From assembly GCF_900094585.1 (NCBI RefSeq), contig NZ_FMAG01000006.1, positions 356,743 through 420,742 of the forward strand: a DNA stretch of 64,000 nucleotides, read 5' to 3'. Numbering within the stretch: the first letter of the stretch is position 1; each line of letters begins with the position of its first letter. A program made the translations under genes and the position numbers. The stretch comes from Martinezella multihospitum (lineage in GTDB: Bacteria > Pseudomonadota > Alphaproteobacteria > Rhizobiales > Rhizobiaceae). The notes under the pieces are model-generated. The model was not told the DNA's origin, searched no databases, and was given only the letters and a program-made list of their open reading frames with translations. This document shows positions 19,083 to 28,222 of this stretch, piece by piece.

Positions 19083-20042
19083 ATGGCCGCGTTTCTGACC
19101 AAGGAAGATATTAGGCGCGCATTGGCAGATGAAAATCTGTCGCAATTTGAAGATCGTGTCCTGGCTACGGTGAAACCTGCCATCGATTTCGTTCGTCGAC
19201 AGAGAAAAGATAAAGATCTCCCGGTAGGTATCAGCAAGATGGGAGGCCTTCCGGATCTGCCGACAGGATTTCGTTGGCCGACGCGAACCGCTCTCGCCCA
19301 CGAAACCGGCAACGAGCCCACGGCCTCCCGTGACATCTATGACGAGATGCGAGAAGAGGCGCGCCGAAAGGAGTTCTCGCTGGCGTTCTTCGCGCAACTG
19401 AACTTGAATACGCTCTCGCTGGAAGCCGGCTTCGATCTGGACCTTCCTGACAGCGGAATACTGTATATTTTCGAAGATATAACCGCCTACGACGAGCATG
19501 AGGCGTATTGCGTTTTTCGAATTGAAGAAAATCTGGGACGACTGGAGAGACATACACCTCCCGAGGAATTGGTTCTCCTGTCTGATGCGAAGGATCCTAC
19601 TCTACCATTTTCCGATCAGCAGATGGCAGAAGTGCTCGAACCCTATTCGATCCTGACAGTGCCGTTTCACTGGCGCCAATCGTCAGGCTCATCTTATTCC
19701 CGGATGTATGACTTCCTCGAGAAGCCGAGCACGGATTATTGTCCGGTTATAGAGGCTACCGACGGCGAGAACGTCAACCCATTCGGCGATCGTCTGGGAG
19801 GATGGCCCGTACCCATTCAGCACGATCCAGAGCCGAAGTTCAGGGATGATCGCTCACGTTCTTTCTTGCCGGGAAACGACGAAATTCGTCTTTTGTTTTC
19901 ATGGGGCGGCGAATATTTCGCTGGTACGCGCCTAATGCATTCCGATCTCAGTGGCGACGGAGTAATGCATCTAATGATGCATCGGGAGGACATGCTCGCC
20001 GGTCGTTTCGACAAAGCAAAGGCCCTCTATCAATATACATAG
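19083..20042 (+). CDS. DUF1963 (YwqG-like) family protein
   Basis: 319 aa. Family landmarks are SKMGGLPDLPTGFRWP, FFAQLNLNTL, a later LGGWPVPIQHDPEPKF and a C-terminal LLFSWGGEYFAGT, all typical of the YwqG/DUF1963 fold. Its biochemical role is unknown. The ATG at 19083 follows GAAGAGGA; a TTG directly before it could add one residue. Base composition looks less GC-rich than neighbours, and it stands alone, so acquisition by transfer is possible but unproven. Confidence 0.8.
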   Translation: MAAFLTKEDIRRALADENLSQFEDRVLATVKPAIDFVRRQRKDKDLPVGISKMGGLPDLPTGFRWPTRTALAHETGNEPTASRDIYDEMREEARRKEFSLAFFAQLNLNTLSLEAGFDLDLPDSGILYIFEDITAYDEHEAYCVFRIEENLGRLERHTPPEELVLLSDAKDPTLPFSDQQMAEVLEPYSILTVPFHWRQSSGSSYSRMYDFLEKPSTDYCPVIEATDGENVNPFGDRLGGWPVPIQHDPEPKFRDDRSRSFLPGNDEIRLLFSWGGEYFAGTRLMHSDLSGDGVMHLMMHREDMLAGRFDKAKALYQYT

Positions 20043-20302
20043 CCCTGTCGCCTCTCGGAACAATCATCATGGCCGATTGCCTCGCGCGCATGCCTGCATA
20101 CCTTCGAGTAGGCACCTTGTCAGGAAACGTTCGACTCGATAGCGAGGAATCGTAGCCTTGAGGGGCGCTGCAAACTCCTGGATGTCCCTAGAGCATATGT
20201 GACAACGTCAACTTGCCGAGCTTGCTGAACTCGAGTTAATTGGCTTGTCCGCGCCTGCGGCCAAGCAAGTTCAGCACTGATGATGCGCTGAGGGTATCAC
20301 CA

Positions 20303-21037
20303 ATGGGATGGGAAGCACTCCGGCAATGGGGTGAAGATGTAGTTCGCGTCGAACCACTCACCGGTGGAGTAGCCAACGACGTGTGGAGCATTCGCATCCG
20401 CGGACAGATTGCGGTCGGTCGCCTCGGCTCCAGGCCCGACGCTGATCTCTCATGGGAAACCGAGCTACTCCGGCACCTCGACCGCGAAGGTATGACCGTT
20501 CCGGTGCCAATCCCGACGACGGATGGCCGGCTGTTCGTGGATGGTCTGGTGGTGATGGAATATATGGAAGGCAGACCGCCCGAGACGGAATCCGATTGGC
20601 GTCGCGTTGCCGACACGCTTCGCGAACTGCATCGGCTGACGCAGGGCTGGCCGCAGCGTCCCGGCTGGAAATCGTCGACCGATCTCCTGCATGTCGAGAC
20701 CGGAACGAGGGTCAATCTTGCCGCGATGCCGCGCGAGGGCGTTATTCGATGCCGAGCAGCGTGGGCGCGGCTCGTCGGGCGTCAGACATGCGTTGTCCAT
20801 GGCAACCCCAACAACCCCGGCAACGTCCGCATGACCGCAGATCTCGTCGCGTTGATCGACTGGGATGAGTCACATGTCGACGTTCCAGACCTCGACCTCG
20901 TGCTGCCCGACAACGCCGCCGACCTTGACGATGGTGCCTACGATATCGCCGCGCAGGCGTCAGCGGCATGGGAAGCTGCTGTCTGTTGGCAGGACGAATA
21001 TTCGGCCAAGCGGCTTGCCGAAGTTCGAGCGGTCTGA
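20303..21037 (+). CDS. APH-like phosphotransferase family protein with altered catalytic loop
   Basis: 244 aa, aminoglycoside phosphotransferase/choline kinase fold. It has a nucleotide-loop-like GGVANDVWSIRI, a hinge VVMEYMEGRPP, the Brenner-type loop VVHGNPNNPGNVRM and the metal-binding IDWDE. The catalytic Asp expected in HGD is Asn168 here (AAC). The lysine of the N-lobe is also not obvious (IAVGRLG). It may be inactive or act on another substrate; resistance should not be assumed. Start uncertain: ATG 20303 has GAGGG upstream, while a TTG at 20240 would add 21 residues. Confidence 0.75.
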   Translation: MGWEALRQWGEDVVRVEPLTGGVANDVWSIRIRGQIAVGRLGSRPDADLSWETELLRHLDREGMTVPVPIPTTDGRLFVDGLVVMEYMEGRPPETESDWRRVADTLRELHRLTQGWPQRPGWKSSTDLLHVETGTRVNLAAMPREGVIRCRAAWARLVGRQTCVVHGNPNNPGNVRMTADLVALIDWDESHVDVPDLDLVLPDNAADLDDGAYDIAAQASAAWEAAVCWQDEYSAKRLAEVRAV

Positions 21038-21296
21038 GCCGTTTCGGCGGCATGACGGAAGCCCTCGGTTTTATCGCCGTTCACGCCAAAGCATCCCAAT
21101 TGCCCGATTTCGGCCACGAAACCGGCGGGAAATGATCCATTTTCATTGAAATTGTTGCTGCAGCAATATGCAGCAATATTCGGTCTGCCGAGCCTCAAAC
21201 CCGTCATGCACGGTGCCCGGCCTTTCGACGCATTTTATCGCTGAATCTGGCCCTTGGGGCATCGGAGATAGCAGTTCAATCGTGTGAGGCACCGCT

Positions 21297-22295
21297 TTGA
21301 AAATCAGCAGCGATATCGCGAGCATTCAATATCTGCGGGCCATCGCCGCAATTTCCGTTCTTTGCTTCCATGTCTGCGAAACATATGGCCTGGAGTTCAA
21401 GAGCGGAGCAGCTGGGGTCGATATATTCTTCGTCATCAGCGGCTTCATCATGTGGGTCACGACCGATGGAAGATCGCTCGGCCCCCAGGAATTCATGTGG
21501 CGCCGGCTCATCAGGATCGTGCCGCTCTACTGGATTGCGACTGCGGCGACCTTCATCATCGCCGTGCTGAAACCGCAATTCTTCTTCGACACGAATTCGA
21601 GCATCGAGAATTTGATCGGCTCGCTGTTCTTCGTGCCCTTCATGAAGGACGAAGCCCTGCACCCTGTCGTCGAGCAGGGATGGACGCTCTCCTACGAGAT
21701 GTTCTTCTATCTCATCTTTTCGATTTCACTGCTTCTGCCTGAGTTCAGGCGGCTATGGTTCCTCATGATGGCCCTGGTGACCATCGTGATTGCGCATTAC
21801 CTGCTGCCTTCCGGCTATCTCAGTGTTTTCACACAGCCGGTCATTCTGGAATTCGCCGCCGGCATCGTCATCGGGTGCCTATGGAAACGGGGCTTTCGGC
21901 TGCCTTTTCCCGCCGCCATCGGCTTGATGATCGTCGGGGTCGTGCTGCTGGTGGCGAGTGATCCGCTGATCCATCTGGAGCGGGCTGTGCGCTGGGGCAT
22001 ACCGGCAGTGTTGCTGTTGTCAGGCGCTGTTTTCGCCGAGCGGGAACGAGGCGTGCCGCAGCTGGCGTTCCTGCATTTCCTGGGGAATGCCTCCTATTCC
22101 ATCTATGTTTGGCACGTCCTGACCGGCATCCTGGTCACGGCGCTGCTTTTGCGCGTCGAGATGCCGCACCATATGCAGCCTGTGCCTATCGCATTGGGTT
22201 CGCTGGCCTTTGCTATCGTTTGCTACCTGGGCATCGAGCGTCCGATACAGCGAAAAATGCGATCGTCGCACTCCCGGCCGGCCTATCGCAGCTGA
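21297..22295 (+). CDS. Acyltransferase 3 family membrane protein (OafA/ExoZ-like)
   Basis: 332 aa integral membrane O-acyltransferase, likely acetylating a surface polysaccharide or lipid. N-terminal signature is IQYLRAIAAISVLCFHVCET with the catalytic His in FHV, then GVDIFFVISGFIMW and the RLIRIVPLYW motif, followed by about eight more hydrophobic helices. The start is a TTG at 21297 with TGAGG about 9 bases upstream; no ATG fits. No polysaccharide genes are adjacent, so the target is unknown. Confidence 0.85.
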   Translation: MKISSDIASIQYLRAIAAISVLCFHVCETYGLEFKSGAAGVDIFFVISGFIMWVTTDGRSLGPQEFMWRRLIRIVPLYWIATAATFIIAVLKPQFFFDTNSSIENLIGSLFFVPFMKDEALHPVVEQGWTLSYEMFFYLIFSISLLLPEFRRLWFLMMALVTIVIAHYLLPSGYLSVFTQPVILEFAAGIVIGCLWKRGFRLPFPAAIGLMIVGVVLLVASDPLIHLERAVRWGIPAVLLLSGAVFAERERGVPQLAFLHFLGNASYSIYVWHVLTGILVTALLLRVEMPHHMQPVPIALGSLAFAIVCYLGIERPIQRKMRSSHSRPAYRS

Positions 22296-22389
22296 CGCAT
22301 GGAAAGTGCATGGCCGGATCACGATAGGCCCCAAGCATCGGTACCGGGATTGCATGTGATCGCGATGAGGATCCACAGCTCGAGAAAAC

Positions 22390-23517
22390 TTACGGCACAG
22401 CTCCGGATACTTTTGCAGTCCCATCGATAACCGGGCAGGATTGCGGCACCGGTCGATCGAACAGAACGGCAATGCCGCAATCCGAGGTGAACATCCCTTC
22501 ATCATCATGCCCCACGCCAGGTACCTCGACGACCTTCTGATTGAAATCGGAAGGATGCCGCTTCTTCATATAGTCGAAATAGGTGAGCCCGCGCGCAAGC
22601 CGATACGGCCCTTGCTCCATCGCCCCGCAGGAGCGGTCGATGAAATGGGTATAGGGATTCGTGTCCGCCTGGCCTAGCAGATAGACCACGTTGCGCGCGG
22701 CATATCTCGTTTCGATAAGCTTCGGGTCCTGCGAGGATACGTATGGTGGTGCGCCGGCGAGCCCATATCGCCATTGCGTCGCCTTTGGGCAGGAAGCCAG
22801 CCCCGCCTGCTGATCCGGCAAGGCCGGCCGCTCGTTGTCGAAATAAAGATAGCTCGACGGATTGGCGACAAGATAACGAACGTCGATGCCGGCGCTCGTC
22901 AGATTTTCCACCTCCCGTCCGACAACGGCATAGCGCTGGACCAATTGCGCCCCTGCCGAGTGCCCCATTACGACAACGGTCTTCAGCGAAGGATACAGGC
23001 GACGATCGGCAAAATGCTGCAGCAGGGCATCGAGCGCGGCGAAGGAACTGATCGGCGCCGGCTGGCGGGCGGCTTCTCCGCCTTTCCAGCCATTCTGCGT
23101 CCAGGCCAGTGTCTGCGCGGACAGCGAGAAGGCGCTCACATCCGGCCTTATCAGGAATTGCGGCGCGACCACCATCGTACCGTCGGCGAGATCGCCTGCC
23201 TTTGCGAGCAGTTCCTGCCCGGTCGCATAATAGGCATCGGCATTTCGGAGCGTGCCATGGACTATGATCAACACCTTGGTCACGTCGGGCGACGCCGCTT
23301 CGATCGCGTGATCCGCGTAGACGGGCAGCTCCCCCTTCCCCTCGGGCGTATCGAGGAGCAGGCGCTGATCTGCCACCTCCTTGACGGGTTCTTCGAGCCG
23401 CGCGTGTTGGGAAGCAGCATTGGTCGACTGGGCTTCGCCTGACATGCCGATGGCGATCAATGCTGCAATCGTCAGTTGGGTGAAAACCCGGCTCTGAATG
23501 CTTCTCATAATCTTCAT
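22390..23517 (-). CDS. Exported alpha/beta-hydrolase-fold protein
   Basis: About 375 aa with an N-terminal signal (hydrophobic FTQLTIAALIAIGMSGEAQS). The fold is indicated by VLIIVHGTLRNADAYY (oxyanion region), the nucleophile elbow VVVMGHSAGAQL, and a late PGVGHDDEGMF with the likely catalytic His. It has cysteines that could pair in the periplasm (SCPK, RSCG, SDCG, SCPV). I use the ATG at 23517; 23547 and 23508 are alternatives. Substrate unknown; ester hydrolase is the default inference. It converges with the acyltransferase gene. Confidence 0.75.
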   Translation of the reverse strand: MKIMRSIQSRVFTQLTIAALIAIGMSGEAQSTNAASQHARLEEPVKEVADQRLLLDTPEGKGELPVYADHAIEAASPDVTKVLIIVHGTLRNADAYYATGQELLAKAGDLADGTMVVAPQFLIRPDVSAFSLSAQTLAWTQNGWKGGEAARQPAPISSFAALDALLQHFADRRLYPSLKTVVVMGHSAGAQLVQRYAVVGREVENLTSAGIDVRYLVANPSSYLYFDNERPALPDQQAGLASCPKATQWRYGLAGAPPYVSSQDPKLIETRYAARNVVYLLGQADTNPYTHFIDRSCGAMEQGPYRLARGLTYFDYMKKRHPSDFNQKVVEVPGVGHDDEGMFTSDCGIAVLFDRPVPQSCPVIDGTAKVSGAVP

Positions 23518-23817
23518 CGGTAAAAACTCGGCTGAGATGGATGACAATGAATATAGTGACTTCCAATCGGAAGACAGCCGGAGATCCGATTAACTGCCGG
23601 TCCTGCTGGAAGTCATGCTGCTTGAACGAGCGCGTGGGCAAGAATCCGTCGTCTCGACGAAAGTTTCTCCTGCGCATGGCAAGTGGGCACCCCGGAAGCT
23701 GTCGCCTCTGAACGTCAGTTCGCTATCGATCTCAATTCTCCGCTCGAAAAGCTGCGACAGAGACGATAACCCGTGGCATAAGGCCCCCGAAAAACTTTCT
23801 TCGGACTTCGCGTAATC

Positions 23818-25440
23818 ATGATTCGTATCGAGAATATCAGCAAGCAGAACAGCCATCGCATCCTCTTCATCGAGGCATCCGCGGCGCTCAACAGGGGCGA
23901 GAGCGTCGGTCTCGTGGGGCCGAACGGCGCCGGCAAGACGACGCTTTTCCGGATGATTACCGGGCAGGAGCTGCCCGACGAAGGGCAGGTTTCCGTCGAT
24001 AAGGGCGTCACCATCGGCTACTTCAATCAGGATGTCGGCGAGATGGAGGGCCGCAGCGCCGTCTCCGAAGTCATGGAGGGCGCCGGCCCTGTGAGCGCGG
24101 TCGCGGCTGAATTGCGCGAGCTGGAAGCCGCCATGAGCGATCCGGACCAGGCCGACAGGATGGATGAGATCATCGAGCGTTATGGCGAGGTGCAGGCGCG
24201 CTATGAGGAACTCGACGGCTATGCGCTCGAAGGCCGCGCCCGCGAAGTGCTGGCGGGTCTGAGCTTCAGCCAGGAGATGATGGACGGCGATGTCGGCGCA
24301 CTTTCGGGCGGATGGAAGATGCGCGTGGCGCTTGCCCGCATCCTCTTGATGCGACCCGACGTCATGCTGCTCGACGAGCCGAGCAACCATCTGGATATCG
24401 AGAGCCTGATCTGGCTCGAATCCTTCCTCAAGGGCTACGAGGGCGCTCTCTTGATGACCTCGCACGACCGCGAGTTCATGAACCGCATCGTCACCAAGAT
24501 TATCGAAATCGATGCCGGCAGCCTGACCAGCTATTCGGGCGACTATGAATTCTACGAGCAGCAGCGCGCCCAGAACGAGAAGCAGCAGCAGGCGCAGTTC
24601 GAGCGCCAGCAGGCGATGCTTGCCAAGGAAATCAAGTTCATCGAGCGCTTCAAGGCGCGCGCCTCGCACGCTTCGCAGGTGCAAAGCCGCGTGAAGAAGC
24701 TGGAGAAGATCGATCGCGTCGAGCCGCCGAAACGCCGCCAGACCGTTGCCTTCGAATTCCAGCCGGCGCCACGCTCGGGCGAAGACGTGGCCGTGCTGAA
24801 GAACGTTCACAAGAAGTATGGCAGCCGCAGCATCTACGAAGGACTGGATTTCATGGTACGCCGCCGCGAGCGCTGGTGCATCATGGGCATCAATGGTGCC
24901 GGCAAATCCACGCTTCTGAAGCTGGTCGCGGGCTCGACGCAGCCCGATGAAGGCAGCGTCGCGCTCGGCGCCAGCGTCAAGATGGGCTATTTCGCCCAGC
25001 ACGCCATGGATCTGCTTGACGGAGAGCGCACCGTATTCCAGCAGCTCGAACATGATTTTCCGCAGGCAGGCCAAGGCTCCCTGCGAGCGCTTGCCGGCTG
25101 CTTCGGCTTCTCCGGCGACGATGTCGAAAAGAAGTGCCGCGTGCTGTCGGGCGGCGAGAAGGCGCGGCTCGTCATGGCGATCATGCTCTTCGATCCGCCG
25201 AACCTGCTGGTGCTGGACGAGCCGACCAACCATCTCGACCTCGACACCAAGGAAATGCTCATCCAGGCGCTGTCGCAATATGAGGGCACGATGCTCTTCG
25301 TCTCGCACGACCGGCATTTCCTGTCGGCGCTCTCCAACCGCGTGCTGGAGCTGACGCCGGAAGGCATCCACCAATATACCGGCGGCTACACCGAATACGT
25401 GGAACGCACCGGTTACGAGGCACCCGGCCTCAGAAGCTGA
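23818..25440 (+). CDS. ABC-F family ATPase (Uup/EttA-like)
   Basis: 540 aa soluble protein with two ABC domains and no membrane segment. Walker A motifs are GPNGAGKTT and GINGAGKST; signatures are LSGGWKMRVALARILL and LSGGEKARLVMAIMLF; Walker B motifs are MLLDEPSNHLD and LVLDEPTNHLD. The charged linker between domains (QQRAQNEKQQQAQFERQQAM) is the ribosome-contacting P-site tip region in ABC-F proteins. Role is in translation, probably rescuing or tuning ribosomes; subfamily cannot be fixed by eye. Minus-strand genes converge on it from 25459, only 18 bp away. Confidence 0.93.
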   Translation: MIRIENISKQNSHRILFIEASAALNRGESVGLVGPNGAGKTTLFRMITGQELPDEGQVSVDKGVTIGYFNQDVGEMEGRSAVSEVMEGAGPVSAVAAELRELEAAMSDPDQADRMDEIIERYGEVQARYEELDGYALEGRAREVLAGLSFSQEMMDGDVGALSGGWKMRVALARILLMRPDVMLLDEPSNHLDIESLIWLESFLKGYEGALLMTSHDREFMNRIVTKIIEIDAGSLTSYSGDYEFYEQQRAQNEKQQQAQFERQQAMLAKEIKFIERFKARASHASQVQSRVKKLEKIDRVEPPKRRQTVAFEFQPAPRSGEDVAVLKNVHKKYGSRSIYEGLDFMVRRRERWCIMGINGAGKSTLLKLVAGSTQPDEGSVALGASVKMGYFAQHAMDLLDGERTVFQQLEHDFPQAGQGSLRALAGCFGFSGDDVEKKCRVLSGGEKARLVMAIMLFDPPNLLVLDEPTNHLDLDTKEMLIQALSQYEGTMLFVSHDRHFLSALSNRVLELTPEGIHQYTGGYTEYVERTGYEAPGLRS

Positions 25441-25458
25441 TAGCAGGCAGAACGAGCA

Positions 25459-26472
25459 CTATTGCGTGTTCGTTGAGGGTGCGGCGCCGGCATTGATGAC
25501 TGCAACAGGCGCTGTCCTGCCCCGCACGCGAATTTCGATGCGGCGGCGCGCTTCGACGGCGCCGCGTTGGCCCGAGGTGACGGTATCGCCGGGCAGGATC
25601 AGCTGCGCGGCGGACATCGGCAGGATCGTGGCATCCTTCAGCTTCGGATTGGCCTTGAGCACATTGGCAACCGCAATGGCGCGGGCAAGGCCAAGCCCGG
25701 CATTGTCGGCCGGCAGCAGGGCCGAAACAGGCAGCTTGCCGTCCATCGCATTGATGATCGCATCGTCGAGGTTGGATTTTTCGCGCGCCACCGGCTGCTC
25801 GTCCGTGTGGCCGATCACCTCGACGATATTGGCACCATAAAGGCTCAGATTGCTGGCGATTTCATCCGTGATCGTCGTGCTGAGAAGCTGGGCGAAGGTG
25901 CCTGTGAGCTCGGCGCTTCCCGATTGGAAATAGTTCTTCTTGGCATCGTCGAGATTGATGATGGGCGGCCAGTCGTGCGCGCCCTTCCCGCCCGCATTGC
26001 CGGCCAAGAGCTTGTTGACCTCATCGGGTGCCGCCTTAAGCGAAACACCATGTTCCTTCAGAACGGCGGCAACCTTGGAAAGCGATTGCAGATCGGCCGT
26101 TGTCGCGCCCTGATCCGCCATGCTGTCGAGTGTCTCTTTCGCCAGCACCAGCTCTCGCCATTGCTTGTCCACCACGGCCTTGTCGGCAGCGGAAAGATCG
26201 CCCGAGACGACCTTGGACTGGAGAAGCACGATCTCGGCCGCCTGCTCCGCTCGCTTCTTCTCCAGCACCGCGACTTGCTGCTCAGCCTTCTCGAGCTTCC
26301 GCTCGACCTCGTCGCGCTTGTTTCTCTCCGCCGAAATCATGGCAGCGGCCACGAGCAGCAGGCAGAAAACCAGAAGCAGCATGGATTCGGCCATCGTCAG
26401 GCCAAGGATGAGGCCGCGATTATAGCCCTTGTGCTCCAGTTTCGGCTGAATGTCCGAGCCTCCAGCTACCAT
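25459..26472 (-). CDS. MotB/OmpA-like membrane protein (last gene of a four-gene operon)
   Basis: 337 aa from the ATG at 26472 (GGTGG 5 bases upstream; a GTG at 26481 would add three). One N-terminal TM helix, GLILGLTMAESMLLLVFCLL, carries Glu29 where MotB-type stators carry the proton-binding Asp. A coiled coil follows (about 50-100), then a C-terminal OmpA-like peptidoglycan-binding domain: NYFQSGSAEL, VIGHTDEQPV, ARAIAVANVL, RRIEIRVRG. It overlaps the stop of the MotA-like gene, implying coupled translation and a joint complex. Stator-like function is inferred; it is not a flagellar gene by context. Confidence 0.75.
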   Translation of the reverse strand: MVAGGSDIQPKLEHKGYNRGLILGLTMAESMLLLVFCLLLVAAAMISAERNKRDEVERKLEKAEQQVAVLEKKRAEQAAEIVLLQSKVVSGDLSAADKAVVDKQWRELVLAKETLDSMADQGATTADLQSLSKVAAVLKEHGVSLKAAPDEVNKLLAGNAGGKGAHDWPPIINLDDAKKNYFQSGSAELTGTFAQLLSTTITDEIASNLSLYGANIVEVIGHTDEQPVAREKSNLDDAIINAMDGKLPVSALLPADNAGLGLARAIAVANVLKANPKLKDATILPMSAAQLILPGDTVTSGQRGAVEARRRIEIRVRGRTAPVAVINAGAAPSTNTQ

Positions 26473-27404
26473 AGATGCCACCAGCGTTTTCGCGGCACGA
26501 CCTCGGGCTCAGCGGCGATGTCATCATCGGCTTTCGGCTTTGGCAGCGGTGCCTGCCCCATCGCCTCCGCCATACGACCGAGCGCCACTTCGATGTTGCG
26601 CAGGGGCTGCAATTGCGCTTCCGACATCTCCTTGATGGCGGCAATCGCCGGCGCCAGCTCGGCACGCACGACATCCTCCGGCGCGCGAATCTCCTCCAGC
26701 TTCTTGCCGACATTCTCGACTGCGGTGCCGAACGTGCCGATGATCTCAGACAGCTGCGAGGTCGTCGCCGTCAGCTGTGCGGCCGCATCGTTGATCGGGG
26801 CGACAGCCTGCTTCGCCAGCAGTTCCAGGATCTTGTTGATCTCCTGGCCATTGCGTTCGGCCTGGTGAGCGATCTCCTCAAATCCTTCCGACAGCATCTG
26901 ATTGCTGACGCGCCGATAATGCGAGAATTCGCGCGAGGAGGAATCAAGCTCTGTGCGCACGCGCCGCGTCATCTCGGCAAGCTCGTGGCGGACACTGCGT
27001 TCGATGTCGATCGGGTCGCGCCGCATCTGGTTGAAGAGGATACGCAGCGTCACGCCGGCAATGGTCGAGGTGACGGCGATACCGAAATTGCGGACGATGG
27101 TCTCGATCGATGTTTCGCCGGCGAAAAGATAGAGCGATACGCCGAGGCTCGAAAGCGTGAAGAGAAAACCCATGTAATAGAGGTTGTCGCCCGCCTGCTC
27201 ATTGTGCAGCCGGAACCCGGCAACGGCCAGCGACACGATGAAGTAGATCCCCATCAGCACCAGCGGCACACCGGTCACGACGGGTAGCGACCAGCCCATG
27301 AGCTTCGACGACCAGATGAAGATCATGCCTCCGACAGTGATGGAGGCGAAAAGCACCATCGGCCCATAATCCCGGATGAGATATCTGGCGTCGGTGTTGG
27401 CCAT
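26466..27404 (-). CDS. MotA/ExbB-like 4-TM protein with long coiled coil
   Basis: 312 aa. Four hydrophobic helices at about 14-32, 41-63, 75-95 and 101-124; the last (FGIAVTSTIAGVTLRILF) resembles the small-residue-rich pore helix of MotA/TolQ/ExbB proteins. Residues about 130-290 are predicted cytoplasmic helices with many charged and Ala residues, ending in a basic-aromatic tail KRWWHLW. Start ATG 27404 overlaps the upstream stop as TGATG. Pairing with the MotB/OmpA-like gene makes an ion-driven energiser unit likely. I recognise no named family. Confidence 0.65.
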   Translation of the reverse strand: MANTDARYLIRDYGPMVLFASITVGGMIFIWSSKLMGWSLPVVTGVPLVLMGIYFIVSLAVAGFRLHNEQAGDNLYYMGFLFTLSSLGVSLYLFAGETSIETIVRNFGIAVTSTIAGVTLRILFNQMRRDPIDIERSVRHELAEMTRRVRTELDSSSREFSHYRRVSNQMLSEGFEEIAHQAERNGQEINKILELLAKQAVAPINDAAAQLTATTSQLSEIIGTFGTAVENVGKKLEEIRAPEDVVRAELAPAIAAIKEMSEAQLQPLRNIEVALGRMAEAMGQAPLPKPKADDDIAAEPEVVPRKRWWHLW

Positions 27405-28222
27405 CAGCGTATCCCCTCCAGCCGCACGAAGCCGCCAAAGTCACCCTTGTTGTTCTTGATCCACTGCGCCCAGAAGTTCGCGAGATCCTCTATGCTGAAC
27501 TTCATGTTCGGCCTTTGAAAGGCAAGGATCTTGACCGTGACACCATCCAGTGACGTGCGAAAGCGGTCGTTTGCCGCGCTTTGCTGGTATTTCTGATAGG
27601 AGACGCCATCCCGGTAGTTGGAGAAGGCGGCGGTATGTTCGATCATGTCGGAAGCGATATAGAGGCGCTTCGGGATGCCGCCTGGCGCATTGGCAAAGAC
27701 TTCCAGATTGATCTTCTGGATGGCGGCCATGATCGGCGACAGCCGGCCGGTTTCGCCCGCCGTCAGCTTGCCGGCGATATCGGCGAGCGGCTTTTGGAAG
27801 CCCTTTTCCCAACGTGCCTGCGCCAGCCGCGGATTGCTGGTCCACTCATCAACATTCGCGCCGCTTCCAGGATTGCAGCCATGGAAGGTCTGGATCAGCT
27901 CCCCTTCCTTCTCGGTGAGCGCATAGATATCGATCGCGCCGCCGATCGGCACGTCGGCCACGATCTTCTGGAACTGGTTGCGCAGATCGAGCGCCGTCGC
28001 ATCGGCGATCGGATCGGTGACGTCGAGGAGGATCGCCGTTTCCGCCTTCGGCCCATCCACCGGGCAGAGCGATGCCTGGTCGACGGCGACATTGCCGCTT
28101 GCCTTGTAGCGCAGCCAGCCATAGGCGCCGACGATCCCGAGGGACAGGACGGCGAGACAGACCGTTGCGATGATGAGACCGGCGGATCCGCCGCGCCGGC
28201 TACGCCGCTTGCGTCGCGCCAA
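27404..28222 (-). CDS. Single-pass VWA-like extracytoplasmic protein
   Basis: 272 aa. A very basic start (MARRKRRSRRGG) precedes one TM anchor (about 14-36), giving an N-in topology. The periplasmic part begins with AETAILLDVTDPIAD, like the first strand and metal site of von Willebrand A domains but without a full DxSxS motif. KRLYIASDMIEHT resembles the fourth VWA strand. Cys53 and Cys116 could form a disulfide. The start is TTG 28222 with GGAG 7 bases upstream, inside the end of the preceding gene (23-bp overlap). VWA assignment is a fold guess. Confidence 0.6.
   Translation of the reverse strand: MARRKRRSRRGGSAGLIIATVCLAVLSLGIVGAYGWLRYKASGNVAVDQASLCPVDGPKAETAILLDVTDPIADATALDLRNQFQKIVADVPIGGAIDIYALTEKEGELIQTFHGCNPGSGANVDEWTSNPRLAQARWEKGFQKPLADIAGKLTAGETGRLSPIMAAIQKINLEVFANAPGGIPKRLYIASDMIEHTAAFSNYRDGVSYQKYQQSAANDRFRTSLDGVTVKILAFQRPNMKFSIEDLANFWAQWIKNNKGDFGGFVRLEGIR

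Noticed and set aside
23615..23815. 66-codon frame just before the ABC-F gene
   Set aside because: Rich in Ser/Lys/Pro without domain or good start context; probably leader sequence.
23590..25374. 594-codon open frame antisense to the ABC-F gene
   Set aside because: Low-complexity His/Asp/Leu composition typical of antisense shadows; the ABC-F motifs are on the plus strand.
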